DNA from: an uncultured Prevotella sp.
Lineage (GTDB): Bacteria > Bacteroidota > Bacteroidia > Bacteroidales > Bacteroidaceae
NCBI GenBank assembly: GCA_900314365.1
Contig: OMVH01000269.1
Span: 1-12,452 of the forward strand
Direction: 5' to 3'
DNA: 12,452 nucleotides
The notes beneath the pieces are model-generated. The model did not search any database, had not been told where the DNA came from, and saw nothing but the letters and a program-made list of their open reading frames with translations. A program made the position numbers and the translations under genes. Shown piece after piece: positions 6,942-12,452 of this stretch (position 1 is its first letter; each line of letters opens with the position of its first letter).

Positions 6942-8300
6942 ATGAAACAGGAACGTGGTCATTTTGGCAGCAGGATTGGTGTTATCCTTGCCACGGCAGG
7001 ATCGGCAGTAGGACTGGGCAACATCTGGCGATTTCCTTATATGACGGGGCAGGATGGAGGTGCAGCCTTCATTCTTTTCTATGCCTTGTGTGTAATCCTG
7101 CTTGGTATTCCAGGTATGGTTGCTGAGTTCGTTGTTGGACGCCATTCCTCAGCCAATGCAGCCAAGGCCTACCGCTCGCTCTCAGGTGGAGGACCGTGGG
7201 CGGTCATTGGCTATATGGGTGTGTTCACCTCGATGATTATCCTTGGATTCTATGCAGTTGTAGCAGGTTGGTGCCTCCACTACCTCTTTGTCAGTGTGGC
7301 CGGTGACCTCAACGAGGGTGGTCAGAGCGCACAGGCTGTTTTTCAGTCATTCTCCGGAAGCAGTTATCTCCCGGTCGTTTTCACCGCAGCTTTCATTCTT
7401 CTCACCCATGCCGTTGTAACTCAGGGAGTGCGCAAGGGCATAGAGCGTGCCTCCAATCTTCTCATGCCGGCGCTATTTGTTCTGCTCATAGTCATCGTTA
7501 TAGCCTCATGTTCCCTTCCGGGCTCTCTGGCAGGTGTGAAGTTCCTGTTTCATCCTGACTTCTCGAAGCTCAACCACAGTGTGACCCTTGATGCTTTGGG
7601 GCAGGCTTTCTTCTCTCTATCCCTCGGTACGGCTTGCCTTTGCACCTATGCCTCCTATTTCAGTCGTCAGACCAATCTCCTGCGGTCGGCCACTCAGATA
7701 GCCGGTCTCGACACGCTCGTTGCCATTCTTGCGGGACTGATGATTTTTCCGGCGGCTTTCTCTGTGGGTGTGAATCCCGACAGCGGTCCCTCGCTCATCT
7801 TCGTCACGCTTCCTCAAGTTTTCGCCAAGGCCTTTTCATCCCTGCCCGTTGTGGGTTATGTGGTCTCTGTGCTCTTTTATGCCTTGCTGGTTCTGGCTGC
7901 TCTCACCAGTACCATCTCGATGCATGAGATTGGAACTTCGTTCTTCTGTGAGGAGCTACGCCTTACACGAGAGAAGGCGGCCTGGATAGAGACCTGTTGC
8001 TGTGTTGCTATAGGAGTGTTGTGCTCGCTTTCTGTCGGAGCAGTGCCCGGACTGAGGCTCTTTGGAGTCAGTCTTATGGACTGCTGTGATTTTCTCACTT
8101 CCAACATCCTGCTACCTCTTGGCAGCTTCCTCACCTGTCTCTTTGTGGGTTGGGTAGTCCCACGTCGCATTGTGGCCGACGAGTTCACAAACTGGCATAC
8201 TCTTCGCGGCGTATTCTTTGGAACGTGGCTCTTCGTCATCCGTTTTGTTTGCCCTCTCTGTATTGCAGCCGTATTTCTTCATCAGTTGCACATCATCTGA
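6942..8300 (+). CDS. Sodium-dependent transporter, NSS (LeuT/TnaT) family, second paralogue
   Basis: A 452-residue NSS symporter starting one base after the stop of the first. The start at 6942 (product MKQERGHFGS) aligns exactly with the start of the first paralogue; an upstream in-frame Met at 6819 would overlap that gene by 120 bases and is not credible. Over the first 60 residues 42 are identical between the two. The helix 1 motif GSAVGLGNIWRFPY is intact, and helix 6 reads GQAFFSLSLGTA. Differences cluster in the loop after helix 3 (about residues 120-145) and in the late loop around 365-385. This suggests a tandem duplication that has since diverged, perhaps toward a different substrate. 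The shared RNA may end near the hairpin at 8344-8384, but that hairpin is better suited to the opposite strand. Confidence 0.93.
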   Translation: MKQERGHFGSRIGVILATAGSAVGLGNIWRFPYMTGQDGGAAFILFYALCVILLGIPGMVAEFVVGRHSSANAAKAYRSLSGGGPWAVIGYMGVFTSMIILGFYAVVAGWCLHYLFVSVAGDLNEGGQSAQAVFQSFSGSSYLPVVFTAAFILLTHAVVTQGVRKGIERASNLLMPALFVLLIVIVIASCSLPGSLAGVKFLFHPDFSKLNHSVTLDALGQAFFSLSLGTACLCTYASYFSRQTNLLRSATQIAGLDTLVAILAGLMIFPAAFSVGVNPDSGPSLIFVTLPQVFAKAFSSLPVVGYVVSVLFYALLVLAALTSTISMHEIGTSFFCEELRLTREKAAWIETCCCVAIGVLCSLSVGAVPGLRLFGVSLMDCCDFLTSNILLPLGSFLTCLFVGWVVPRRIVADEFTNWHTLRGVFFGTWLFVIRFVCPLCIAAVFLHQLHII

Positions 8301-8336
8301 GGTTGTGGAATTTCAACTGAAACTTGTAAACAGATA

Positions 8337-8384
8337 AATAAAAAAGAAATGCCAACCGGCTACGAGAGCCTGTCAGCATTTCTT
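8337..8384 (-). terminator. Terminator of tRNA-Pro
   Basis: On the minus strand AAGAAATGC and GCATTTCTT (plus positions 8376-8384 and 8344-8352) form a 9-base outer stem. An inner stem ACAGGCT/AGCCGGT has one mismatch, and the loop is CTCGT. A run of T (complement of 8337-8343, with one interruption) follows, as in an intrinsic terminator. It begins 4 bases past the tRNA. The same hairpin may weakly stop transcripts arriving from the transporter pair. Confidence 0.85.
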
Positions 8385-8388
8385 TCAG

Positions 8389-8461
8389 TCGGGATTAGGC
8401 GACTCGAACGCCCGACCCCTACGTCCCGAACGTAGTGCGCTACCAACTGCGCTAAATCCCG
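8389..8461 (-). tRNA. tRNA-Pro (anticodon CGG)
   Basis: A complete 73-base cloverleaf without an encoded CCA. Acceptor CGGGATT pairs with AATCCCG, with discriminator A. The D stem is GCGC/GCGC. The anticodon stem CTACG/CGTAG closes the loop TTCGGGA, whose anticodon is CGG. The T stem is GGGCG/CGCCT, with one G-T pair, around TTCGAGT. It reads the proline codon CCG. Confidence 0.96.
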
Positions 8462-8481
8462 ATTCCTTTGTTTTGTGAGTG

Positions 8482-8514
8482 CAAAGGTACAGCATTTTTT
8501 CTAATCTGATGCAA
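8482..8514 (-). promoter_or_regulatory. Promoter of tRNA-Pro
   Basis: On the minus strand TTG (complement of 8512-8514) is followed after 22 bases by TACCTTTG (complement of 8482-8489). The spacing is slightly long but the -7 element is perfect. It lies about 20 bases before the mature tRNA and faces away from the tRNA-Phe promoter. Confidence 0.7.
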
Positions 8515-8530
8515 TTTTAGTAGAAAAAAT

Positions 8531-8561
8531 TTGCCAATGTCGTTTGAATCTTGTACCTTTG
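8531..8561 (+). promoter_or_regulatory. Promoter of tRNA-Phe
   Basis: TTG at 8531-8533, 20 bases, then TACCTTTG at 8554-8561, the full Bacteroidota promoter form. An A-rich stretch (8521-8530) lies directly upstream. The expected start is near 8567, giving a 5' leader of about 37 bases to be trimmed from the tRNA precursor. Confidence 0.8.
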
Positions 8562-8603
8562 CACTCGCTTTGAGGTTTTAGCAAGGCTTCAAGGTTACAA
8601 CAA

Positions 8604-8676
8604 GGTGCCTTAGCTCAGGTGGTAGAGCAATGGACTGAAAATCCATGTGTCCTTGGTTCAACTCCAAGAGGTACCA
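8604..8676 (+). tRNA. tRNA-Phe (anticodon GAA)
   Basis: A complete 73-base cloverleaf without an encoded CCA. Acceptor GGTGCCT pairs with AGGTACC, with one G-T pair and discriminator A. The D stem is GCTC/GAGC. The anticodon stem ATGGA/TCCAT closes the loop CTGAAAA, whose anticodon is GAA. The T stem is CTTGG/CCAAG around TTCAACT. It reads the phenylalanine codons. Confidence 0.96.
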
Positions 8677-8702
8677 CATTCCTCTATTTTTTATCAAAGA
8701 AC

Positions 8703-8729
8703 AGCCGTCCTTAGGGGCGGCTTTTTTTA
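8703..8729 (+). terminator. Terminator of tRNA-Phe
   Basis: AGCCGTCC (8703-8710) and GGGCGGCT (8715-8722) form an 8-base stem with one G-T pair and a TTAG loop, followed directly by a run of T. This is a textbook intrinsic terminator, 26 bases past the tRNA. Read on the other strand it lacks a good T-run, so termination of the helix-hairpin-helix gene is not explained by it. Confidence 0.9.
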
Positions 8730-8783
8730 TGTCGTACTCCGAGCCATTCTGGCAGACCCTCACCCGCTGTGCTTTTTATTTCT

Positions 8784-9704
8784 TCAATGCTCTGTTTTCT
8801 TTTCCGAAGCTGAGAAGTCGACGTAGGGGAGAAGCTTTTCAAGGTCTTCGTTGGTGAAATTCTTAAACATTCGTAGTGTTGCGGCATTGCGTATGTAGCC
8901 CTTTACACGCCGATAGGTGGCTATTTCCTTCGCCTGCGAAAAGCTGATATAGGGGTGACTGCGCAGCTGGCTTTGTGACAGACTGTTGATTGCCAGCCGG
9001 CGAATGGCCTGTGTATTCACGGTCAGGAAAGGCAGGGCTTCTTCAGGAAACCCCTCTATCTCTTTCAGCTGTTCTGTGGAATAATAGCCACCGAGCCGTT
9101 CGCGGTAGCGCACGATGGCCCGAGCATAGTAGGGACCGATACCCCTCACTTTGCGCAGCTCTGTTGTGTCGGCACCGTTAAGCTCTATCGTCTCGCCCTC
9201 TTTCAGCTTTCGCGGATAGGCAATGGTGTCGCGAGGAGTTCTTTCGGGTGCTTCCTTCACCACATCAGCAGCCATGCGATAGTCGCCGGTGATGACGATA
9301 TAGGGGCGCAGCGTTTCGTATTGCTTCATGGTCAGTCCGTGGATGCATGCAAAGTCTTCGGGCTTCCGGAACTCCCCGCCAGCGGCCCTATAGTGGTAGA
9401 TGTTTCTCACAAGATAGGGCTTAAGTCCCAGCCGAAGCAGTTCCGTGCTGTCGGCCGTATTGGGGTCGAAAGGGAAGAGCTCGGCTTTGTTCCCGCCCGG
9501 GCCGTAGTTATAGGTACGAGGCATGACGAATCCTTTCGCCGCCTTCTCTTCGTTGATGTTGAGGCTATCCTGAGCGACTGATTCTGTTGTGGATTCAGCC
9601 TTTCCCAGGAAATAGGCTCCCGTGATGAGCACTGCAGCAGTGACGACGATGAAGATAAGTCCGCGACGGTCGGACTTAGTGAGCAGACTTGGCAACTTCC
9701 GCAT
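8784..9704 (-). CDS. Membrane-anchored helix-hairpin-helix (ComEA-like) protein
   Basis: A 306-residue protein with one N-terminal transmembrane segment (about 14-33, after a basic start MRKLPSLLTKSDRRG), a linker, and three helix-hairpin-helix units at about 78-137, 173-228 and 237-296. The middle unit has the clearest hairpin, VRGIGPYYARAIVRYRE; each unit opens with a FDPNTAD/IELNGAD/LAINSLS-type strand-turn. Such units usually bind DNA without sequence specificity, and ComEA uses one for DNA uptake. Proteins of this three-unit form occur in Bacteroidetes, where a role in uptake is not established. By charge the domain should lie outside the cytoplasm. It starts 3 bases after the stop of the SGNH gene, so the two are probably cotranscribed. 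DNA binding is inferred, not shown. Confidence 0.85.
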   Translation of the reverse strand: MRKLPSLLTKSDRRGLIFIVVTAAVLITGAYFLGKAESTTESVAQDSLNINEEKAAKGFVMPRTYNYGPGGNKAELFPFDPNTADSTELLRLGLKPYLVRNIYHYRAAGGEFRKPEDFACIHGLTMKQYETLRPYIVITGDYRMAADVVKEAPERTPRDTIAYPRKLKEGETIELNGADTTELRKVRGIGPYYARAIVRYRERLGGYYSTEQLKEIEGFPEEALPFLTVNTQAIRRLAINSLSQSQLRSHPYISFSQAKEIATYRRVKGYIRNAATLRMFKNFTNEDLEKLLPYVDFSASEKKTEH

Positions 9705-9707
9705 AGT

Positions 9708-10562
9708 CTACTTCGCTGTTTCCGGGTAGCTCAGGTTGGTACCGATGAAGGCCGTCTGCTTGAAGTCCTTGTAGTTTTTCCGGATTATCCAGTCGATATA
9801 GGTCATGAATATGTTGGCCGTGAGCTGATAGCCCATCACGTTCATGTGTCCTCCCACGAAATAATGGTCCTTGAACTCTTTGTCGTAGACAGGTGCGTAG
9901 CGGTAGAGATCTATCACATAGATGTTGTTGAAGAACTTCGGCAGTTGCCTGACCACTTCGTTAAAGCAGTCCCAGTCGTTGCCTTCAGCCTTTTCCCTGG
10001 GTCTGGTAACGACGAAGATCTTTGCTCTTGGCTGTATGCTTTGTATTCGCTGCACGATACCAGCCATATAGCCGGCGTAGGTGGGTGCGTTCTTCGTGTA
10101 GTCAGTCTTGTTGACGTCAGTGTTCAGGTCGCCCGTCTTGTATTTCTGATGGAAGTCGTTCACACCCATGGCGATGATGTAAGCCTGCTTGGGATGAGTC
10201 TTGGCATATGCCCATCCGCGTTCGCCAGCTTCCTCAATCCATCCTTTTGCAGTCTGTCCGCCGTGGCTGAAGTTGTAGCCTTCCACTCCGCAGGCCCGGC
10301 AGATGAATTGTCCCCACGAGAAGTTGTACATGTCGTGATAACCTTTCTTGCCTTTGTCGTCAAGACTTTCCATTTCTCCGCTGCACAGGCTGTCACCGAT
10401 GAAGCCCCAGCTGCTGAAGATGGCTGTGAATCCGGGTGTTGAGCGAATGATGTCGAGAGGTCCGCCTTCGTTGTTGTAGGCAATGCTCTGGGCCTTGCCG
10501 TAGAGGGGAGTCAAGGATAGGAGGGCGACGAGGAGTGTGACCCTCAGAGTTTTCTTTTTCAT
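9708..10562 (-). CDS. Secreted SGNH/GDSL-family hydrolase
   Basis: A 284-residue protein with a signal peptide (basic MKKKTLR, a hydrophobic stretch at 8-20, likely cut near YGKAQ-S at 25), so it should act in the periplasm or outside the cell. SGNH blocks are visible: FIGDSLCSGE with nucleophile Ser58; the block II Gly in HGGQTAKGW (101-102); GVND with Asn135; and GGHMNVMGY with catalytic His239. The Asp usually three residues before that His is Val236 here, so a Ser-His dyad or another acidic residue may serve. Family members remove acyl groups from sugars, lipids or polysaccharides. It lies 63 bases downstream of murF on the same strand, which hints at a cell-envelope substrate, but the substrate cannot be read from sequence. 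Confidence 0.87.
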   Translation of the reverse strand: MKKKTLRVTLLVALLSLTPLYGKAQSIAYNNEGGPLDIIRSTPGFTAIFSSWGFIGDSLCSGEMESLDDKGKKGYHDMYNFSWGQFICRACGVEGYNFSHGGQTAKGWIEEAGERGWAYAKTHPKQAYIIAMGVNDFHQKYKTGDLNTDVNKTDYTKNAPTYAGYMAGIVQRIQSIQPRAKIFVVTRPREKAEGNDWDCFNEVVRQLPKFFNNIYVIDLYRYAPVYDKEFKDHYFVGGHMNVMGYQLTANIFMTYIDWIIRKNYKDFKQTAFIGTNLSYPETAK

Positions 10563-10594
10563 GTTATGTGGTTTTAGGTTTAAGCGTAATCGGG

Positions 10595-10618
10595 GGGCCT
10601 CGCCCTTTGGCGGGGCCC
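10595..10618 (-). promoter_or_regulatory. Strong GC hairpin between murF and the SGNH gene
   Basis: GGGCCTCGCC (10595-10604) and GGCGGGGCCC (10609-10618) form a 10-base stem with one G-T pair and a 4-base loop. Neither strand has a run of T after it, so it is not a standard intrinsic terminator. It lies in the 63-base gap of the minus-strand operon and could limit read-through or set mRNA decay. No separate promoter for the SGNH gene is visible in this gap. Confidence 0.6.
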
Positions 10619-10625
10619 GTAGTGT

Positions 10626-11918
10626 TTAGAGCAGAGAGGGCAGCTCGAAGAGTCTGATGCCGTTGCTTCCCTTGATGAGTATGTAGAAGCCCTGCGGTTG
10701 GTGAGCTGCTATGGCTTTCTTCACCTCCTCGGTGTCGGCGAACTTGCGAAAGTCGCATCGGGTCTTGGAAAATTCAGGTCCTACGAGCCACACTGTGTCG
10801 AAGCCAGCTGTGGCCAGTCTGTCAACCGTCTTCTGATGCTCTGCAGCCGACACGGCGCCCAGCTCACGCATGTCGCCAAGGATGGCCATCTTGGGCTTGC
10901 AGTCCATGCGTGCGAAGTTGTCGAGGGCGGCAGCCATGCTCGTAGGATTGGCGTTGTAGGCATCCACGATGAGCTTGTTGTGTGGTGTGACGGTGAGCTG
11001 CGAGCGGTTGTTGCCAGGCTGGTAAGCTTCCAGGGCGTCGCAGATGTCAGTGATGCTGACACCGAAGTGGAGCCCTACGGTGATAGCTGCCAGCATGTTG
11101 TCGAGGTTGTAGGCTCCTATGAGGTGAGTGCTCACGTGGTGAGAACTGCCTTTCCACTGCCAGTTGAACTCGAGGAACGGGCTGCATGCGCTGACGCTTC
11201 CCGTCACCTCCCCTGTGCCGTCCTCACCGTAGGTCAGCGTGTGGGTGATGCCCCGTTCAGTGGCCATTTCGCTCAGGTTCTCATTGCTGGAGTTCAGGAA
11301 AACAAGCCCTTCATGGGCCTTCAGAAAGTCGTAGAGCTCACCCTTCGTCCGCTTTACGCCTTCAAAGGAGCCAAAGCCCTGAAGGTGGGCGACCCCCACG
11401 TTGGTTATCAGGCCACAAGTGGGCTCAGCATACTCCACGAGCTTGCGAATGTCACCGGGGTGGCTGGCGCCCATCTCCACAACAGCAATCTCATGCTCGC
11501 GCGAGATGCGCAGCAGTGTGCGGGGCACGCCCACGTCGTTGTTGTAGTTGGCCTCTGTGGCCAGAACCCTGTATTTCTTTGACAGTACAACTGCTATCAG
11601 TTCCTTGGTGGTGGTTTTCCCGTTGGTTCCCGTGATTCCCACTACTGGGATGTTGAACTGCCGACGGTGCAGGCGGGCCAGTTCTTTGTAGGTGACGAGC
11701 GTGTCGTCGACAAGGATGAATCGACTGTCGGTGGCATACTGCGCTTCGTCGACGATGGCGTAGCTGCATCCTTTTTCCAGGGCTGAGGCGGCGAAGCGGT
11801 TGCCGTCGAACGACTCACCCTTGAGTGCTATGAAGATGCTGCCGACAGGGCAGTGCCTGCTGTCGGTTGTAATGCAGGGGTGCTGCTGATAAAGGTCGAA
11901 AATTTGGTTGATGTCCAT
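10626..11918 (-). CDS. murF: UDP-N-acetylmuramoyl-tripeptide--D-alanyl-D-alanine ligase
   Basis: A 430-residue cytoplasmic Mur ligase that adds D-Ala-D-Ala to the UDP-MurNAc-tripeptide with ATP, the last cytoplasmic step in making the peptidoglycan pentapeptide precursor. The N-terminal substrate domain (1-90) has the MurF-type ITTDSRHCPVGSIFIALKG (16-34). The central ATPase domain has the loop GITGTNGKTTTKE (94-106), NNDVGVP (126-132), EMGASHPGDI (148-157) and TNVGVAHL (172-179), with Lys192 near the expected carbamylated lysine. The C-terminal domain has DAYNANPTSM and LGDMRELG. I use the Met at 11918 (product MDINQIFDLY), preceded by AAAGAAAAG; the frame runs open to 12035, but those 39 residues overlap the promoter and lack similarity. 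Length is normal. It is first in a probable murF-SGNH-HHH transcript; other dcw cluster genes are absent. Confidence 0.96.
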   Translation of the reverse strand: MDINQIFDLYQQHPCITTDSRHCPVGSIFIALKGESFDGNRFAASALEKGCSYAIVDEAQYATDSRFILVDDTLVTYKELARLHRRQFNIPVVGITGTNGKTTTKELIAVVLSKKYRVLATEANYNNDVGVPRTLLRISREHEIAVVEMGASHPGDIRKLVEYAEPTCGLITNVGVAHLQGFGSFEGVKRTKGELYDFLKAHEGLVFLNSSNENLSEMATERGITHTLTYGEDGTGEVTGSVSACSPFLEFNWQWKGSSHHVSTHLIGAYNLDNMLAAITVGLHFGVSITDICDALEAYQPGNNRSQLTVTPHNKLIVDAYNANPTSMAAALDNFARMDCKPKMAILGDMRELGAVSAAEHQKTVDRLATAGFDTVWLVGPEFSKTRCDFRKFADTEEVKKAIAAHQPQGFYILIKGSNGIRLFELPSLL

Positions 11919-12005
11919 TGTGCTTGACTTTTCTTTATTCCGGCGGCAGCCCGGGCTTGCAGGCCTTATGGGATGGATGCGGTGTGAGATGCCGTCTCTG
12001 TGATG

Positions 12006-12035
12006 CAAAGTTAGAACAAACAGTGTGAATATCAA
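12006..12035 (-). promoter_or_regulatory. Promoter of the murF operon
   Basis: On the minus strand TTG (complement of 12033-12035) is followed after exactly 19 bases by TAACTTTG (complement of 12006-12013). This fits the Bacteroidota consensus. The expected start near 12000 leaves an 80-base leader that contains a self-complementary GCCCGGGC at 11949-11956. Confidence 0.75.
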
Positions 12036-12064
12036 AGAAAACGGCCGACTTTCTTTGTATGTCC

Positions 12065-12152
12065 GTCCTCAATTATCCACTGTTGGCTGCGGCTATGTCG
12101 GTTAGGGTCGTTCTCAAATATCCACTGCAGGGCGCGGCTGAGTGGGTTAGAA
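12065..12152 (-). repeat. Two copies of a 45-base tandem unit at the inner end of the right repeat
   Basis: Positions 12065-12107 and 12110-12152 align without gaps at a period of 45 bases. Shared blocks are CTCAA, TATCCACTG, GCGGCT and GGTTAG. The left repeat keeps one clear unit (about 305-345) and at most a badly decayed second one. The second unit therefore extends the right repeat beyond the end of the shared part at 12101. Confidence 0.75.
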
Positions 12153-12446
12153 AGTCCTTATGTGAAGATAGGGTCTTCAAGTTCCGCAAACGCTTATGCT
12201 CTTTCTGGGTGGTAGCGTCTTGCTGTAGGCTGCGATTATTTTCGGGGCAAGAAGAGCTGCAAATGAAGAGAGTGTGCAATGGAAAACTTTGATTTTTGAT
12301 ACGGAAAAATGGGCGTTAAATAATGCTAACGCTTTCCGAATCCTTTACAAACAAAAATCTCGAAATAGAGAAAATCGGAGCGCTTTGAGAGCCTTTTTTG
12401 AGTACTTTTCGCTCGAGATAGGACTTCGAGGGCCTCGTCGAAGTAC
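12101..12446 (-). repeat. Right copy of the ~350-base inverted repeat
   Basis: The reverse complement of this stretch matches 1-350. Its outer end is followed by CTCGAG (12447-12452), which shows that the repeat or its flank goes on past the position where the left copy is cut by the window start. A short minus-strand open frame at 12073-12279 shares a peptide stretch (QKEHKRLRNLK) with the left copy, but the frame breaks at indels. Together the two copies enclose about 11.75 kb of single-copy chromosome. Confidence 0.93.
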
Positions 12447-12452
12447 CTCGAG

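Noticed and set aside
8389..8676. tRNA genes as integration sites
   Set aside because: I found no duplicated tRNA 3' end and no integrase gene in the window.
9846..10442. 198-residue plus-strand open frame
   Set aside because: It is antisense to the SGNH hydrolase, which has a signal peptide and catalytic motifs.
10698..11582. 294-residue plus-strand open frame
   Set aside because: It is a shadow of murF on the opposite strand, with no recognisable domain.
12073..12279. 68-residue minus-strand open frame in the right repeat
   Set aside because: It shares only a short peptide stretch with the left copy, because the frame breaks at indels. It is better explained as repeat DNA.
1..12452. Composite transposon or phage-like island
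   Set aside because: The repeats suggest the idea, but there is no transposase, integrase, relaxase or cargo gene. The content is core chromosomal, including murF, prfB and two tRNA genes.

Overview
The window looks like a piece of a Bacteroidota chromosome, most likely Prevotella or a close relative. Four promoters fit the Bacteroidota form (TTG, about 19-22 bases, TAnnTTTG). Most starts lack a clear Shine-Dalgarno sequence. The gene products (an ArgE-type M20 hydrolase, a FadD-like ligase, an RF2, a CYTH protein and a three-unit helix-hairpin-helix protein) resemble Bacteroidales versions. The genus is inferred from general resemblance, with no database search.

Layout. Positions 1-350 and 12101-12446 are two copies of one roughly 350-base repeat in inverted orientation, about 88% identical by hand alignment. 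They close both ends of the window. Between them lie ordinary chromosomal genes. On the minus strand, 416-1489 is an M20 peptidase-family deacylase (argE-like). On the plus strand, 1631-5296 is a probable operon from one good promoter: long-chain acyl-CoA synthetase, peptide chain release factor 2 (prfB), a 46-residue single-span membrane protein, and a CYTH triphosphatase-like protein. A hairpin at 5379-5418 probably ends it. Positions 5582-8300 (plus) carry two tandem paralogous Na+-coupled NSS transporters separated by one base. Positions 8337-8729 hold two divergent tRNA genes, Pro(CGG) on minus and Phe(GAA) on plus, each with its own promoter and terminator. Positions 8784-11918 (minus) are a probable operon read murF, secreted SGNH hydrolase, membrane-anchored helix-hairpin-helix protein, from a good promoter at 12006-12035.

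How it fits together. Most of the content is housekeeping: arginine synthesis or peptide deacylation, fatty acid activation, translation termination, tRNA supply, cell wall precursor synthesis and amino-acid uptake. I see no phage, CRISPR, toxin-antitoxin, transposase or defence genes. The element I cannot explain is the flanking repeat. It has a palindrome-rich outer end, a 45-base tandem unit near its inner end, and indels between copies that argue against it coding for protein. The window probably ends where it does because assembly stopped in this repeat, but the repeat itself deserves a look as a dispersed non-coding element.
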